Positions 18,825 to 27,295 are shown, counted from the first letter of the stretch. The stretch: 57,331 bases of DNA from an uncultured Bacteroidota bacterium (GCA_903844815.1 CAIMVD010000011.1:1-57331), one strand, 5' to 3'. Notes: generated by a model from the sequence alone, not told the origin. A program made the numbers and translations.

Positions 18825-19146
18825 TATGTTGCTTTACGGCCAGTGGTTTTAGACCATATTGCCAGGGTGCCCTGAACAAAAACTGCCTTCAACAATATAG
18901 CTAACCTTAACTGCAAATTTAATGATTTAGATCAGGTAAAATTACCGGTATCAAAGCATTAAATTGTTGCGGGATTGAGTTTCTTTTTTTGGCACACAAG
19001 TACCGGAAAATGATAATGATTCTTTAATTTTAAGACATTAATTCTTTCTGCAAAATGGGAATCTATCACTTAAATCTTATACTTTCAATTATTGAAGTTC
19101 ATTTGAAAGTCAACCAAAGCTATATCAGGATTAGCAATAGTAAAAT
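18825..19146. other. Divergent intergenic region
   Basis: Between the antiporter (minus) and the lyase (plus). On the minus strand TAAATTTG at 18914-18921 is a likely -7 box for the antiporter, and GGTAAAATTACC at 18935-18946 is a short perfect dyad that could be an operator. I found no convincing box for the lyase and no further gene. Confidence 0.4.
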
Positions 19147-21159
19147 ATGGATACAATCTGTGACAACTACGAGAATTTACTGAGTTTGCAAAGCAAAGAT
19201 ATGTGTACAGATCGAAGAAGTTTCTTAAAGAGAGTCGCGGCCGGTTCTGCGGGACTTATCTATGGCAGGATTTCATTTAATCTTCCTGGTGCCGGCGATC
19301 ATGGCTTCCGAACCTGTCAACCGAGGATATCCGGTTTGGCTAATCCGGTTTTCCCTTTTTACAAATATGCTAATGTTTATAATATCGGAGAATATATTCC
19401 GAAGGATCAGGGGGGAAAGTTTATCCAGATGGAGCTTATCGGTTCTGAAGACGACAAGATTATAGTTGAAGCTGTAAGGAAAGGACTGATAAGAAATATT
19501 TACGGAGACCCTGCAGGGTGGAGCAAATTTGAAAAGACAGAGGTTGAAAAGAGTGTCTGGCTAAACAGGTTTTATTTCCTTCCGTCATTCGCACGGCAAT
19601 ATTTTATTTCAGGGGACAGAAGTTATCTCGTCGATATGATGAGTATTCTGACGACATGGTTAAATGATAACCCGTTATTGCCTGACTCCCCTAAAGCCAC
19701 TTATAACTGGCGTGATATGCAGGCAGCATGGCGGTCGATCCATCTTTCCTGGTGTTATTTTCTGGGTTCTGAAGGGCTCACAGAACAGGAAAGGGGTATC
19801 ATACTTAAAACTCTCAGGGATCACTCTTCAGTTCTTCTTTCAGGATTTGCCACACAACCATTGAATGAATTTAATCATCAGTCGCATGGAGCGCTGGCCA
19901 TGCTTTACCTTGGACTGCTTTTTCCTGAGCTTGGCAGGTCGGATGAGTTGATCACTTCTTCGATCAGGATTCTGACCCATCATCTTGAATCTGCCTTTTT
20001 TGAGGATGGAGGTAATGTTGAACAGATGTTCGGATACTATCCATTCGAGGCACATATTTTCAGGGATGCCTTCCTTCTGATGAAAGAGAATAATATGGAG
20101 ATCCCCTTAACATTTCAGCCGATGCTGAAAAAGATGGCTGATTTTATTGTTTCAGTTGCTCAGCCTGATGGTACAATGCCTCCGGTAAATGATTCCTTTG
20201 AAATGCCTGTTGCTGTGATCGTCGCTACGCTATATGAGACTATAGGGAAAGAAGAAAGGGATTCAATTCCATCTTCCCGTTATTTTCCTGAAACCCAGAT
20301 TGCTGTTCTGAGAAGCAGCTCCGAATATGAAAAACCCTGGTATTTGCTGGTCAATCCAGCCTTAACTGTTGGTTCACATGCTCATGCAGGAAATCTTGCC
20401 CTGAATCTCTGGTACAATAATAAGCCTTTCCTTATTGACAGCGGATGCGGAAATTATGATAATCCGCTATTGTCAGAATGGTACCGGACGTCTAAAGCTC
20501 ACAATACGGTGCTGATCGACGGTAAATCAGATGAAGCTACTTCCGGCAATCTTCTCTGGGTCCCGAAGCGGACTACGCAAAACCGGATTGATAGGTGGGA
20601 GACAGGAAATGGCTTTCATTATTGCCGGATGATATCGCCGGCATCGGAAAATACTAATTCAGGAGTTACCTGGACAAGAAACATAGCCCTCGTAAAGGAT
20701 ATGTTTACTGTTGTTTATGACTGTTTCGAAAGCAAAAAAAGGCATAAATATGAATTGTTTTTTCATTTTCCTCCTTCGGAAGTTAAAATTAATCATGAAA
20801 GGAAAAGTTTTACAGTAATATCTGATGACAATATTGCGCTGGTACCTGCAGATCCGCTGGTAATCAGCAATATGTTTCTGTCAGAAGGAATAATAAGCAT
20901 AGAAGGGGTTGCCACCAAAGCGCCCATTGCCTCCTTTATTATTGAAGATGAAGGCACAATTCATTCATTTATTACTTTTTTGCCTTTGGAATGGCAGGGA
21001 AACAAGGTGAAAATCTTTAAAAATGTGTCAGAAAAGGGAGCCGGAATAAAAATTAGTGACGGAAACGGGCATGATACCTGTCTTCTTTTCAAATCAGATA
21101 TTGCTGATTCTGTAAGGTTCTGGGGACATAATACAAGTAAAAGTTTCGAAGTCTTTTAA
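19147..21159 (+). CDS. Heparinase II/III family protein, exported
   Basis: 670 residues. DRRSFLKRVAAGSAG near residue 21 is a Tat-like signal, so the ATG at 19201 (residue 19) may be the true start. An alpha-toroid N-domain (about 90-370) is followed by the heparinase II/III-like beta-sandwich containing HAHAGNLALNLWYNNKPFLI and the following AHNTV, which carry the conserved His, Asn and Tyr residues. Homologues cleave uronic-acid polysaccharides such as heparin, alginate or exopolysaccharide. It stands alone without SusCD partners, so the substrate is open. Confidence 0.86.
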   Translation: MDTICDNYENLLSLQSKDMCTDRRSFLKRVAAGSAGLIYGRISFNLPGAGDHGFRTCQPRISGLANPVFPFYKYANVYNIGEYIPKDQGGKFIQMELIGSEDDKIIVEAVRKGLIRNIYGDPAGWSKFEKTEVEKSVWLNRFYFLPSFARQYFISGDRSYLVDMMSILTTWLNDNPLLPDSPKATYNWRDMQAAWRSIHLSWCYFLGSEGLTEQERGIILKTLRDHSSVLLSGFATQPLNEFNHQSHGALAMLYLGLLFPELGRSDELITSSIRILTHHLESAFFEDGGNVEQMFGYYPFEAHIFRDAFLLMKENNMEIPLTFQPMLKKMADFIVSVAQPDGTMPPVNDSFEMPVAVIVATLYETIGKEERDSIPSSRYFPETQIAVLRSSSEYEKPWYLLVNPALTVGSHAHAGNLALNLWYNNKPFLIDSGCGNYDNPLLSEWYRTSKAHNTVLIDGKSDEATSGNLLWVPKRTTQNRIDRWETGNGFHYCRMISPASENTNSGVTWTRNIALVKDMFTVVYDCFESKKRHKYELFFHFPPSEVKINHERKSFTVISDDNIALVPADPLVISNMFLSEGIISIEGVATKAPIASFIIEDEGTIHSFITFLPLEWQGNKVKIFKNVSEKGAGIKISDGNGHDTCLLFKSDIADSVRFWGHNTSKSFEVF

Positions 21160-21247
21160 TATCATAAGCCTCTTCACCTTTCGTGGTCATGATTTGGTAA
21201 ATAAAAACGGCTACTCATAAAATATTGAGAGTTCCTGAAAAGAGTTG

Positions 21248-21289
21248 AGTGATAGCATAACGATTTATAAAATTTATTTCATATCTTTA
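21248..21289 (+). promoter_or_regulatory. Promoter with AGTGAT-type operator (copy A)
   Basis: AGTGATAGCATAACGATT starts at 21248, with two hexamers 11 bp apart (AGTGAT, AACGAT). The -7 box TATCTTTA is at 21282-21289, 34 bp from the motif start. The same layout occurs at 21649 and 27369. It drives the DUF2892 gene at 21318. Confidence 0.65.
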
Positions 21290-21317
21290 CATCCGAATAT
21301 ATAAATATATAGATATA

Positions 21318-21521
21318 ATGAAGAAAAATGTAGGAACAATTGACAAAGCAATCAGGATTCTTGTTGCAGTCGTGGTAGTTGTATTGTATTTTACTCATAT
21401 TATTTCAGGTGTTCTGGCAATAGTACTTCTGGCTCTGTCAGCAATATTTGTTGTAACAAGCCTGTTGAGTTTTTGCCCTATCTGGCTGGCTCTGGGTCTT
21501 AGTACCAGGAAGAAAGAATAG
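21318..21521 (+). CDS. DUF2892 membrane protein
   Basis: 67 residues: MKKNVGTIDKAIRIL, a long hydrophobic hairpin (two helices, about 14-34 and 37-58) and a short polar tail. This is the typical small DUF2892 protein, related to the membrane tail of rhodanese YgaP, often found near sulfur, thiol or arsenic genes. Function is not established. It is monocistronic, with a hairpin downstream, and its promoter shares an operator with the DUF6132/thioredoxin operon and the ArsM-like gene, which suggests a thiol or metalloid stress role. Confidence 0.88.
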   Translation: MKKNVGTIDKAIRILVAVVVVVLYFTHIISGVLAIVLLALSAIFVVTSLLSFCPIWLALGLSTRKKE

Positions 21522-21574
21522 AGACTTTCTCTCCAGTTCATTAATTTCTTTCGGAAGTCTTTTTAGGTTTTCGT

Positions 21575-21595
21575 GATCCCGATATTGTCGGGATC
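21575..21595 (+). terminator. Hairpin after the DUF2892 gene
   Basis: GATCCCGA at 21575-21582 pairs with TCGGGATC at 21588-21595 across a 5-nt loop, followed by a short T-rich stretch. Probably a terminator, though similar CCCGATA hairpins also occur as intergenic repeats in this phylum. Confidence 0.5.
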
Positions 21596-21628
21596 TTTGT
21601 GTTGTCTTTCGTGTTTAAATTTAAATCA

Positions 21629-21690
21629 AGTGATACCAAAAAGATTTAAGTGATACTATAGCGATTCATTGAATATGTTTGCTATCTTTG
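21629..21690 (+). promoter_or_regulatory. Promoter with AGTGAT-type operator (copy B)
   Basis: AGTGAT at 21629 and again at 21649, exactly 20 bp apart, then AGCGAT at 21660, 11 bp on. The -7 box TATCTTTG is at 21683-21690, 34 bp from the second hexamer. It drives the DUF6132-thioredoxin operon. The upstream repeat is shared with copy C. Confidence 0.7.
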
Positions 21691-21713
21691 CAGCTGAATA
21701 AATAACTGAAAAC

Positions 21714-21956
21714 ATGGATGCAAATTTGGAAACATCGTATAAACCAGAGCCTGTAAAGGAATTTTTCAAATCCAGGCCTTTTTGGAAAGCCGTTTTGAGC
21801 ATAATCTTAGGTGGTGTGGGAGGATTTCTGATTTATCATTTTGTAGGATGTAAGACTAATGCCTGTGCAGCGGCCGGTAATCCTTATGTAACGATAATTA
21901 CAGGAAGTATTCTGGGGTTTTTAATGACCTGTTCTGCCTGTTTTAAGTTGAAATAG
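21714..21956 (+). CDS. Small membrane protein, DUF6132-like
   Basis: 80 residues with a polar N-terminus and two hydrophobic segments. The connecting loop holds YHFVGCKTNACAAAGNPY: two Cys and the pattern GGFLIYHFVGCK, as I recall for DUF6132 proteins. The second helix ends in MTCSACF. Four Cys in such a small membrane protein suggest a thiol-redox or metal role. The thioredoxin gene follows within 50 bp on the same transcript. No biochemical function is known to me. Confidence 0.75.
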   Translation: MDANLETSYKPEPVKEFFKSRPFWKAVLSIILGGVGGFLIYHFVGCKTNACAAAGNPYVTIITGSILGFLMTCSACFKLK

Positions 21957-22002
21957 TATGGATGTAGTTAACTTCCAAGATATTAATAGAAAAGAAAAAA
22001 TA

Positions 22003-22464
22003 ATGAAAAGAATATTCCTTATATCAGCAATTGTTAAATTACTGTTTTTGACCAGCATATCTGCTGGCAACACAGGTTGTACAAATAATGAAGGCAGAAA
22101 TAGCCCTGTCGTTATTTCTCTTACAAATGATTCTTTTAAACAGTTGGTATTTAACTATGAAAAGAACAAGACCTGGAAATTTGAAGGGAATATGCCGGTA
22201 ATCATCGATTTCAACGCAAGCTGGTGTCCTCCCTGCCGTCAGTTATCACCGATAATTGAAGAAATTGCTAAGGAATACTCCGGCAGGATAGTTGTCTATA
22301 AGGTAGACACTGATAAAGAACAAAAACTTGCTCAAAGTATGGGAATAAAAAATTTACCGACATTGCTTTTTATTCCGGTAAATGGCAAACCACAGTCAAC
22401 AGTAGGATTTATACCAAAAGAAACTCTTGTTAAAGCAGTCAAAGAAGTATTGCTGGTTAAATAA
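22003..22464 (+). CDS. Exported thioredoxin-like lipoprotein
   Basis: 153 residues from the ATG at 22003; an in-frame ATG at 21958 would put 15 polar residues before the signal and is rejected. The hydrophobic signal ends around AGNTGC, a plausible lipobox. A thioredoxin fold follows, with WCPPC as redox site near residue 75, the cis-Pro loop (IKNLPTLLF) and a C-terminal helix. It is a periplasmic thiol-disulfide oxidoreductase, cotranscribed with the Cys-containing DUF6132-like protein, perhaps its partner. Confidence 0.88.
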   Translation: MKRIFLISAIVKLLFLTSISAGNTGCTNNEGRNSPVVISLTNDSFKQLVFNYEKNKTWKFEGNMPVIIDFNASWCPPCRQLSPIIEEIAKEYSGRIVVYKVDTDKEQKLAQSMGIKNLPTLLFIPVNGKPQSTVGFIPKETLVKAVKEVLLVK

Positions 22465-22476
22465 GCTTTGAATTTG

Positions 22477-22497
22477 CACCTGAATAGGTGAAGTTTT
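22477..22497 (+). terminator. Weak terminator after the thioredoxin gene
   Basis: A five-pair stem (CACCT/AGGTG) with a 4-nt loop, followed by AAGTTTTTT, 12 bp after the stop codon. Confidence 0.5.
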
Positions 22498-22513
22498 TTG
22501 CAGTTTTTTCGTA

Positions 22514-22662
22514 ATAAAAACAGATGTCTCAAAAATCAGTGCATATTAATGCTTCATTTGGTTTTCAGGTGCGGGGGAGAAAACGGCTATTTGGGGAAAT
22601 CGTCCGTTTATTTTGATTGCACTTCCAAAGGAAAAACTGATTTATGTGACATCTGTTTTTAT
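22514..22662. repeat. 149-bp element with 26-bp terminal inverted repeats
   Basis: The left end 22514-22539 and right end 22637-22662 are inverted copies matching at 24 of 26 positions; the outer 15 bp (ATAAAAACAGATGTC) match perfectly. The centre is non-coding. Size and ends are those of a miniature inverted-repeat element or a long hairpin RNA. No clear target duplication beyond TA is seen. Confidence 0.6.
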
Positions 22663-22694
22663 AGAATCAGATCAGATTTTATGGTTTCAATTAA

Positions 22695-23075
22695 TTATGG
22701 TATCAAGTACAACTGGTCATAGAGCCTGATCTTATCCTTTATCGCAAGTTTTATCTGATCCTTTAACAGAAGAAGATCCAGCTCAAGCATCAGGGTACAG
22801 TCCTGATCCTGAATAACTAATCTGTCCTGGTCGAAGAGTTGAATCTGATCCTGGTCAAATAATTGTGTTTGATCCTGGTCGAACTGATGAATCTGATCCA
22901 TCTTAAGTATAAGAATACAATCTTCATCATTCAGCTGCAATCGGTCCTGATCAAACAGTTGTGTGAGATCATTGATGGGGTCTTGGATCCTTGTTTTGTC
23001 TTTTGTGAAGGTCTGAGCTGAGATGCCGGCACTAATCATGAGGGCCAGGGCAACCATTAAACTTTTACTTTTCAT
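22695..23075 (-). CDS. Small secreted Asp/Gln-rich repeat protein
   Basis: 126 residues with a clear signal peptide (ALALMISAGISAQ). The mature part is a degenerate repeat built on DQDQIQLFDQDRLVIQDQD, with alternating acidic/Gln and aliphatic residues, perhaps a short beta-solenoid or an extended acidic chain. No known family. It diverges from the two-component operon at 23478, and its promoter carries the same operator and -7 spacing as that operon and the gene at 26819. Probably a secreted target of that two-component system; function unknown. Confidence 0.7.
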   Translation of the reverse strand: MKSKSLMVALALMISAGISAQTFTKDKTRIQDPINDLTQLFDQDRLQLNDEDCILILKMDQIHQFDQDQTQLFDQDQIQLFDQDRLVIQDQDCTLMLELDLLLLKDQIKLAIKDKIRLYDQLYLIP

Positions 23076-23112
23076 TTTTTATTTGTTTAAGTTAATAATG
23101 TATTGATGACAT

Positions 23113-23149
23113 CAAAAATAGTTTCACGAAAATGAAGAAATGATGAATT
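23113..23149 (-). promoter_or_regulatory. Operator-promoter 1 of the two-component regulon
   Basis: On the minus strand TTCATCATTTCTTCAT lies 11 bp before the -7 box TATTTTTG (23113-23120). The 18-bp segment 23132-23149 is a perfect inverted copy of 23368-23385. Upstream of the secreted protein gene ending at 22695. Confidence 0.7.
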
Positions 23150-23367
23150 TTTGAAGATTTTCAAAATAGATGTAACCTCTTTCATTGGAAAACCATTGTG
23201 ATTTTAAAGAGAAAAAATCCAAAATCAGGCGTAGGAAAATCAGTGTTTTGGTTTCTAAACATTGATAATCAGTTTAAATTTCTGAAAATGGTTGCGGGGA
23301 TTTAATAAACCCGTCTCAAAAGTGAAACTATAACGACTGGACTATTTAAAAGAGATCTTAAATGACT

Positions 23368-23403
23368 AATTCATCATTTCTTCATCTTTCTTAGGTAAAT
23401 TTG
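23368..23403 (+). promoter_or_regulatory. Operator-promoter 2 of the two-component regulon
   Basis: TTCATCATTTCTTCAT (within 23368-23385) followed after 10 bp by the -7 box TAAATTTG (23396-23403). It drives the operon 23478-26760, which encodes the response regulator itself, implying autoregulation. The rest of the 402-bp gap 23076-23477 holds no gene I can support. Confidence 0.7.
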
Positions 23404-23477
23404 TTTTTTAATTACCGTAGTTGGTATGCGTCAGGGACAGAATTAGTGTAGTATAGTTGAATTAATAATATCATGCG

Positions 23478-23798
23478 ATGAAGCAGTTGAAAATAATAGT
23501 ACTTTTTCTTTTCCTTTTTTTCATACCGGGCTTTAAATGCCAGGCACAGTTAAGTGCCATAAAGGCAGATTCGGTGCAGGTAGTTAAGGAAAGTGGATCT
23601 GCAGGGAATAGTAAAAAAACACAGGCAGGTACTGGTAACGTGGCCAGTGGTCAGAACGTAAAACAGGTAAAGGGAGCCAGACCTGATATGAGCAAAGCGA
23701 GTGGGGCAAGACCTCCGGTAATAACACGACCCTCAGGGTCTGTTGTCCCGCGTGGTATAGGCAAGCCTGCTGGTGCCGGAAGAAGAGGAGGACGTTAA
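23478..23798 (+). CDS. Small secreted basic protein
   Basis: 106 residues. A signal peptide (IVLFLFLFFIPGFKCQAQ) is followed by a Gly/Ser/Ala/Lys-rich low-complexity chain ending in a very basic GAGRRGGR. No folded domain is apparent. First gene of an operon with a beta-barrel protein (11-bp gap) and a two-component system. Its basic tail resembles that of the secreted product at 26819, while the product at 22695 is acidic. Function unknown. Confidence 0.65.
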   Translation: MKQLKIIVLFLFLFFIPGFKCQAQLSAIKADSVQVVKESGSAGNSKKTQAGTGNVASGQNVKQVKGARPDMSKASGARPPVITRPSGSVVPRGIGKPAGAGRRGGR

Positions 23799-23809
23799 AA
23801 AGTTAGAAT

Positions 23810-24724
23810 ATGAAGGGGAAAAAATTAGCAGCTGTCATATTGACTACTTTCATGGTCAATGCAATGATACAGGGGATGGCCGGAGCCTCTGTTAGTTATA
23901 ACGAAGGAACTTCTCCTGCCGACACCACCATTGAAAAGGGTGAAGGTTCGCGGCATTCGCTGTTTACCGGATTAGGTTACGGAAGCAATATGGTCTACAT
24001 GGGGTCATCAATCTCAGGAAACCAGCCTTTCGGTTATGGCAGCCTCATATATGGATTTGACAACAAACTCTATGCCTCTGTTTCTTCCATACATCTTTCA
24101 GGGCTCGATCCTTTCCTTCAGCTATACAACGGATCGGTTAGTTTCAGCCATGTTTTCAACTCCTGGTTCGATATCTCATCAACAGCCACGGGTTATCATG
24201 TTCATGAAGCTATAAGAGACTCTCTTCTGAGCGATTTTATTTATGGAGATATCACTTTTGGAATTGACTGGCGCTTGCTTTACACTACAATATCAGCCGG
24301 AGGACTGATTTCAAATGAAACCAGCACCTATTTTCAATTAAAAAACTCAAGATATTTCAAGACTCCCGATTTTTTCAGGAAGAAGGCTTTTATTTCATTC
24401 AACCCCTATGTAAACGTGTTATTTGGTACGCTGACAAGTTCTGAGACTACTTCAGTAATTACCGGAATAACCAGCACCAGTTCCTCCGGGAAATGGGGGT
24501 ACGGAAAACAACAAAGCCAGTCGGTTCAGACAACAGATTACACAACCACTTCCAAGTCTTTCGCCCTCCTTGGGATCGATTTTGGTTTACCGGTGTCATT
24601 AAATACAGGCAGGTTTACCTTCGACACTGAAATCGGCTACTTTCTTCCAACCTATACTGATAATCTGTATCCTGCGCCGGAAGGCCTGGTTCTTACTTTC
24701 GGAGCCACCATAAGGATCTTTTAA
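23810..24724 (+). CDS. Putative outer-membrane beta-barrel protein
   Basis: 304 residues: signal peptide, short acidic linker, then alternating amphipathic strands rich in aromatic residues and Gly, ending in LVLTFGATIRIF, whose terminal Phe is typical of outer-membrane barrels. About 10-12 strands can be drawn. No named family is recognised. It lies between the small secreted gene and the response regulator with 10-11 bp gaps. It may sense, export or anchor the small secreted proteins of this locus; that is inference. Confidence 0.7.
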   Translation: MKGKKLAAVILTTFMVNAMIQGMAGASVSYNEGTSPADTTIEKGEGSRHSLFTGLGYGSNMVYMGSSISGNQPFGYGSLIYGFDNKLYASVSSIHLSGLDPFLQLYNGSVSFSHVFNSWFDISSTATGYHVHEAIRDSLLSDFIYGDITFGIDWRLLYTTISAGGLISNETSTYFQLKNSRYFKTPDFFRKKAFISFNPYVNVLFGTLTSSETTSVITGITSTSSSGKWGYGKQQSQSVQTTDYTTTSKSFALLGIDFGLPVSLNTGRFTFDTEIGYFLPTYTDNLYPAPEGLVLTFGATIRIF

Positions 24725-24734
24725 GAAGAAAAAT

Positions 24735-25412
24735 ATGAATGTACTCATTGTTGAAGATGAAAAAAGCCTGGCCCGGGAGATAGGCTCATTCCTTAAATCG
24801 GAAAACTTTATCTGCGACCTGGCATTTACAGGGAAGGCTGCCTCAGAAAAAATTGCAGTTAATCTTTATGATTTCGTACTTCTCGACCTTGGTTTACCTG
24901 ATTATAACGGTCTCGACCTTATTGTGGAGGCAAGAAAGAACAAGGTTGATACTTCCTTCATAGTCATTACCGCAAGAGGCGCTGTTGAGGACAAGGTGAA
25001 AGGTCTTGATCTTGGAGCAGATGATTACCTGGCCAAGCCTTTTGCCCTCGTAGAACTGCTCTCAAGAATAAATGCTGTCGCCAGAAGAAAGTTCAATTCG
25101 GTCTATTCCGATGTCGTTCTTGGTGAGTTTACAATGCTTGTACAGGCTCGTAAACTCCTGTGGAAGAACAGTGAAGTAGACCTGACACGAAGGGAGTTTG
25201 ATCTGCTTCAGTACCTGGTGCTTAATCATGAAAAGGTACTTACCCGCCATCAGTTGTATGAACATATCTGGGGCAACATCCTCGATGACCAGTACGACAG
25301 CAATTTTATCGATGTTCACGTGAAGAACCTCAGAAAAAAAATTAATGCCTATGCACCTGCTGCGTGGTTTGAAACGGTGAGGGGGGTAGGCTACAGAGTT
25401 AGTACATCCTGA
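24735..25412 (+). CDS. Response regulator, OmpR family
   Basis: 225 residues. Receiver domain with EDE near the start, phospho-acceptor Asp in FVLLDLGLPDYNGLD (about residue 51), and TARGAVEDKVKGLDLGADDYLAKP with the conserved Thr and Lys. A winged-helix effector domain follows (LTRREFDLLQYLVLN, FIDVHVKNLRKKI, VRGVGYRV). It is a cytoplasmic transcription factor for the histidine kinase 22 bp downstream. OmpR-type regulators bind direct repeats, consistent with the TTCAT-n6-TTCAT sites before the three transcription units here. Confidence 0.94.
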   Translation: MNVLIVEDEKSLAREIGSFLKSENFICDLAFTGKAASEKIAVNLYDFVLLDLGLPDYNGLDLIVEARKNKVDTSFIVITARGAVEDKVKGLDLGADDYLAKPFALVELLSRINAVARRKFNSVYSDVVLGEFTMLVQARKLLWKNSEVDLTRREFDLLQYLVLNHEKVLTRHQLYEHIWGNILDDQYDSNFIDVHVKNLRKKINAYAPAAWFETVRGVGYRVSTS

Positions 25413-25434
25413 CGGCCTGAATTGTAATTTGAAA

Positions 25435-26760
25435 ATGGTAAAACTCAAAGTAAAGCTTTCTCTTTACAACCTGTTCTCAAAACTGGCTTTCACAGTGCTT
25501 TTTATCGTTTTCATGCCTTTTATCTTTGAAAGGATAAACCTCCGGCAGGTGGATAACGACTTGATTAACAAGAGAGAAGATGTTATCAGGATGATTTCGG
25601 AAATTGGAATAGAACCATTTGTGGAATCAGACTCAACAGGAGTCTTTGGAAGCTTCGACATACTTAAGGAGGAGTTTATAAGCCTTGAAAAGGTGAATCT
25701 TGAGGAGGATCTTAACTTTATAGAAGTTTCGGTACGGAAAATTGACAATGAAGAAATTACTTACAGGATTATCAATTATACATTTAAGATTGACGGGCAG
25801 CAATACCTTCTGGAGGTAGGGAAAAGCCTTTCAAGCATTCACCGTACCCAGGCCGACATTTACAGAGTGCTGCTGGTACTCCTTATTATCATAATTGCAG
25901 CAACTTTCCTCACAGATCTGCAGTATAACAATTATCTTCTCCGCCCTCTCGACAGGATTACGGGTAAACTGACAAATATTTCGACACCCTCGATGTTTGA
26001 CAAAACCCTCGTAAATACCAAAACAACCGATTTTGTAAAACTCGACGAGTCCCTGGTCGGACTTATGGAACATATTGAAGTTCTCTTCAGGAAGGAGAAG
26101 GATATCACGGCCAATATCTCACATGAACTGCTTACTCCGATTTCAATAATGAGAAGCAAACTGGAGAATCTTCTTCTGACGGAAGGGATCGGCGAGAAAG
26201 CCGGATCGAAGATTGAAGAATCACTCAAAACTTTATACAGGCTTCAGACTCTTGTTAATTCTCTCCTGTTTATAGCACGAATAGAGAGCCATCAGTATCT
26301 CAGGATTGAGACCTTCACTGTCGGGTCTGTTCTGGAAGAGGTCTGCGACGAAATCAAACCAATCGCCGAAGATAAGGAAGTAACCCTGAAACTTGATGCA
26401 GACCAAGATCTTGAAATGCACGATGCCAACAGGTCTCTTCTCTTTTCAATGTTTTATAATGTTGTTAATAATGCAGTCAAAAACACACCAGGGGGTGGGA
26501 CAGTAACCGTCAGATCTTCACTGGGTAATAGCAGTAAGCATATTGTAGAGGTTACTGATACAGGCAAGGGGATGACTCAAGACCAGATCAAAAACCTTTT
26601 TTCAAGGTTTAAAACTACGGTTGACAGAAGAGATGATGGCCATGGTATCGGCCTTGCCATAGCCAAGACAATAGCAGACTTTCATGAAATAGGGTTACAG
26701 GTGATTTCCGAAAAAGAAAAAGGATCAACTTTTTTCTTTACTTTCTTCAAATCTTCATAA
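25435..26760 (+). CDS. Sensor histidine kinase
   Basis: 442 residues from the ATG at 25435. First membrane helix at about 14-32, a periplasmic domain of about 110 residues, second helix (VLLVLLIIIIAATFL), a linker, then the HisKA motif ITANISHELLTPISIMRSKL with the phospho-accepting His, and HATPase boxes N (NVVNNAVKNTPGGG), G1 (DTGKGMT) and G2 (GHGIGLAIAK). Partner of the preceding response regulator. The periplasmic domain has no family I know, so the signal is open. Its stop codon lies inside the third operator. Confidence 0.93.
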   Translation: MVKLKVKLSLYNLFSKLAFTVLFIVFMPFIFERINLRQVDNDLINKREDVIRMISEIGIEPFVESDSTGVFGSFDILKEEFISLEKVNLEEDLNFIEVSVRKIDNEEITYRIINYTFKIDGQQYLLEVGKSLSSIHRTQADIYRVLLVLLIIIIAATFLTDLQYNNYLLRPLDRITGKLTNISTPSMFDKTLVNTKTTDFVKLDESLVGLMEHIEVLFRKEKDITANISHELLTPISIMRSKLENLLLTEGIGEKAGSKIEESLKTLYRLQTLVNSLLFIARIESHQYLRIETFTVGSVLEEVCDEIKPIAEDKEVTLKLDADQDLEMHDANRSLLFSMFYNVVNNAVKNTPGGGTVTVRSSLGNSSKHIVEVTDTGKGMTQDQIKNLFSRFKTTVDRRDDGHGIGLAIAKTIADFHEIGLQVISEKEKGSTFFFTFFKSS

Positions 26761-26788
26761 ATTCTTCATTTTCATGGGCTTATTTTTG
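26754..26788 (+). promoter_or_regulatory. Operator-promoter 3 of the two-component regulon
   Basis: TTCATAAATTCTTCAT (26754-26769) overlaps the kinase stop codon; 11 bp later comes the -7 box TATTTTTG (26781-26788). The operator matches the other two at 14 of 16 positions with the same spacing. It drives the gene at 26819. Confidence 0.7.
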
Positions 26789-26818
26789 ACATATAAATAA
26801 TAACAAAAAAATAAGACA

Positions 26819-27208
26819 ATGAAAAAATCAATTATTCTTTTAGCAGCAGCCCTTATAGTAAGTGCAGTTTCCATGGCTCAGACCACAGTAACAACTGAAG
26901 TACCGGCTCAGGATCAGACAAGGGCAAGATTACATACCCAGACCGTGGATCCAACATCGCAAACGAGTCTCCAGACTCAGGACCGTCTTCAAACCAGGAG
27001 CCAGCTCCATACCAGCGATCAGACCGGGACCCAGACACAGTCAGGAACGATGACCAAAAAGCAGACAAGGTCAAAAAGCGGTTCAGGCAGCAGCGCAACA
27101 GCAGGTACCGCTGGCGCACGAACTCAGTCCTCATTCAATAACCCGGGAACCGGAAGTTCATCGATGATGAGGGGCTCAGGTGCAGGAAAAGGGGCCGGAA
27201 AAAGGTAG
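26819..27208 (+). CDS. Small secreted Gln/Thr-rich repeat protein
   Basis: 129 residues. A signal peptide (LLAAALIVSAVSMAQ) precedes a Thr/Gln-rich region of loose repeats (SLQTQDRLQTRSQLHTSDQT) and a Ser/Gly-rich basic tail ending GAGKGAGKR. It resembles the 22695 product in its Gln/Asp repeat phrases and the 23478 product in its basic Gly-rich tail. No known family. A strong terminator follows. Expected target of the adjacent two-component system; function unknown. Confidence 0.7.
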   Translation: MKKSIILLAAALIVSAVSMAQTTVTTEVPAQDQTRARLHTQTVDPTSQTSLQTQDRLQTRSQLHTSDQTGTQTQSGTMTKKQTRSKSGSGSSATAGTAGARTQSSFNNPGTGSSSMMRGSGAGKGAGKR

Positions 27209-27229
27209 TATCCCGGCTTAGACCCAATG

Positions 27230-27264
27230 AGGCCGTCTCAGAAATAATTCTGAGACGGCCTTTT
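27230..27264 (+). terminator. Strong intrinsic terminator
   Basis: 14-bp perfect stem (AGGCCGTCTCAGAA with its complement), 4-nt loop, then TTTT. Located 22 bp after the stop of the secreted protein gene. Confidence 0.9.
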
Positions 27265-27295
27265 GCATTTCCTTTTCTGTTAGAAATCCATTTCC

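Noticed and set aside
22498-22722. 74-codon open frame on the plus strand
   Set aside because: It opens with a non-ATG codon, runs through the inverted-repeat element at 22514-22662, and has no signal or family features.
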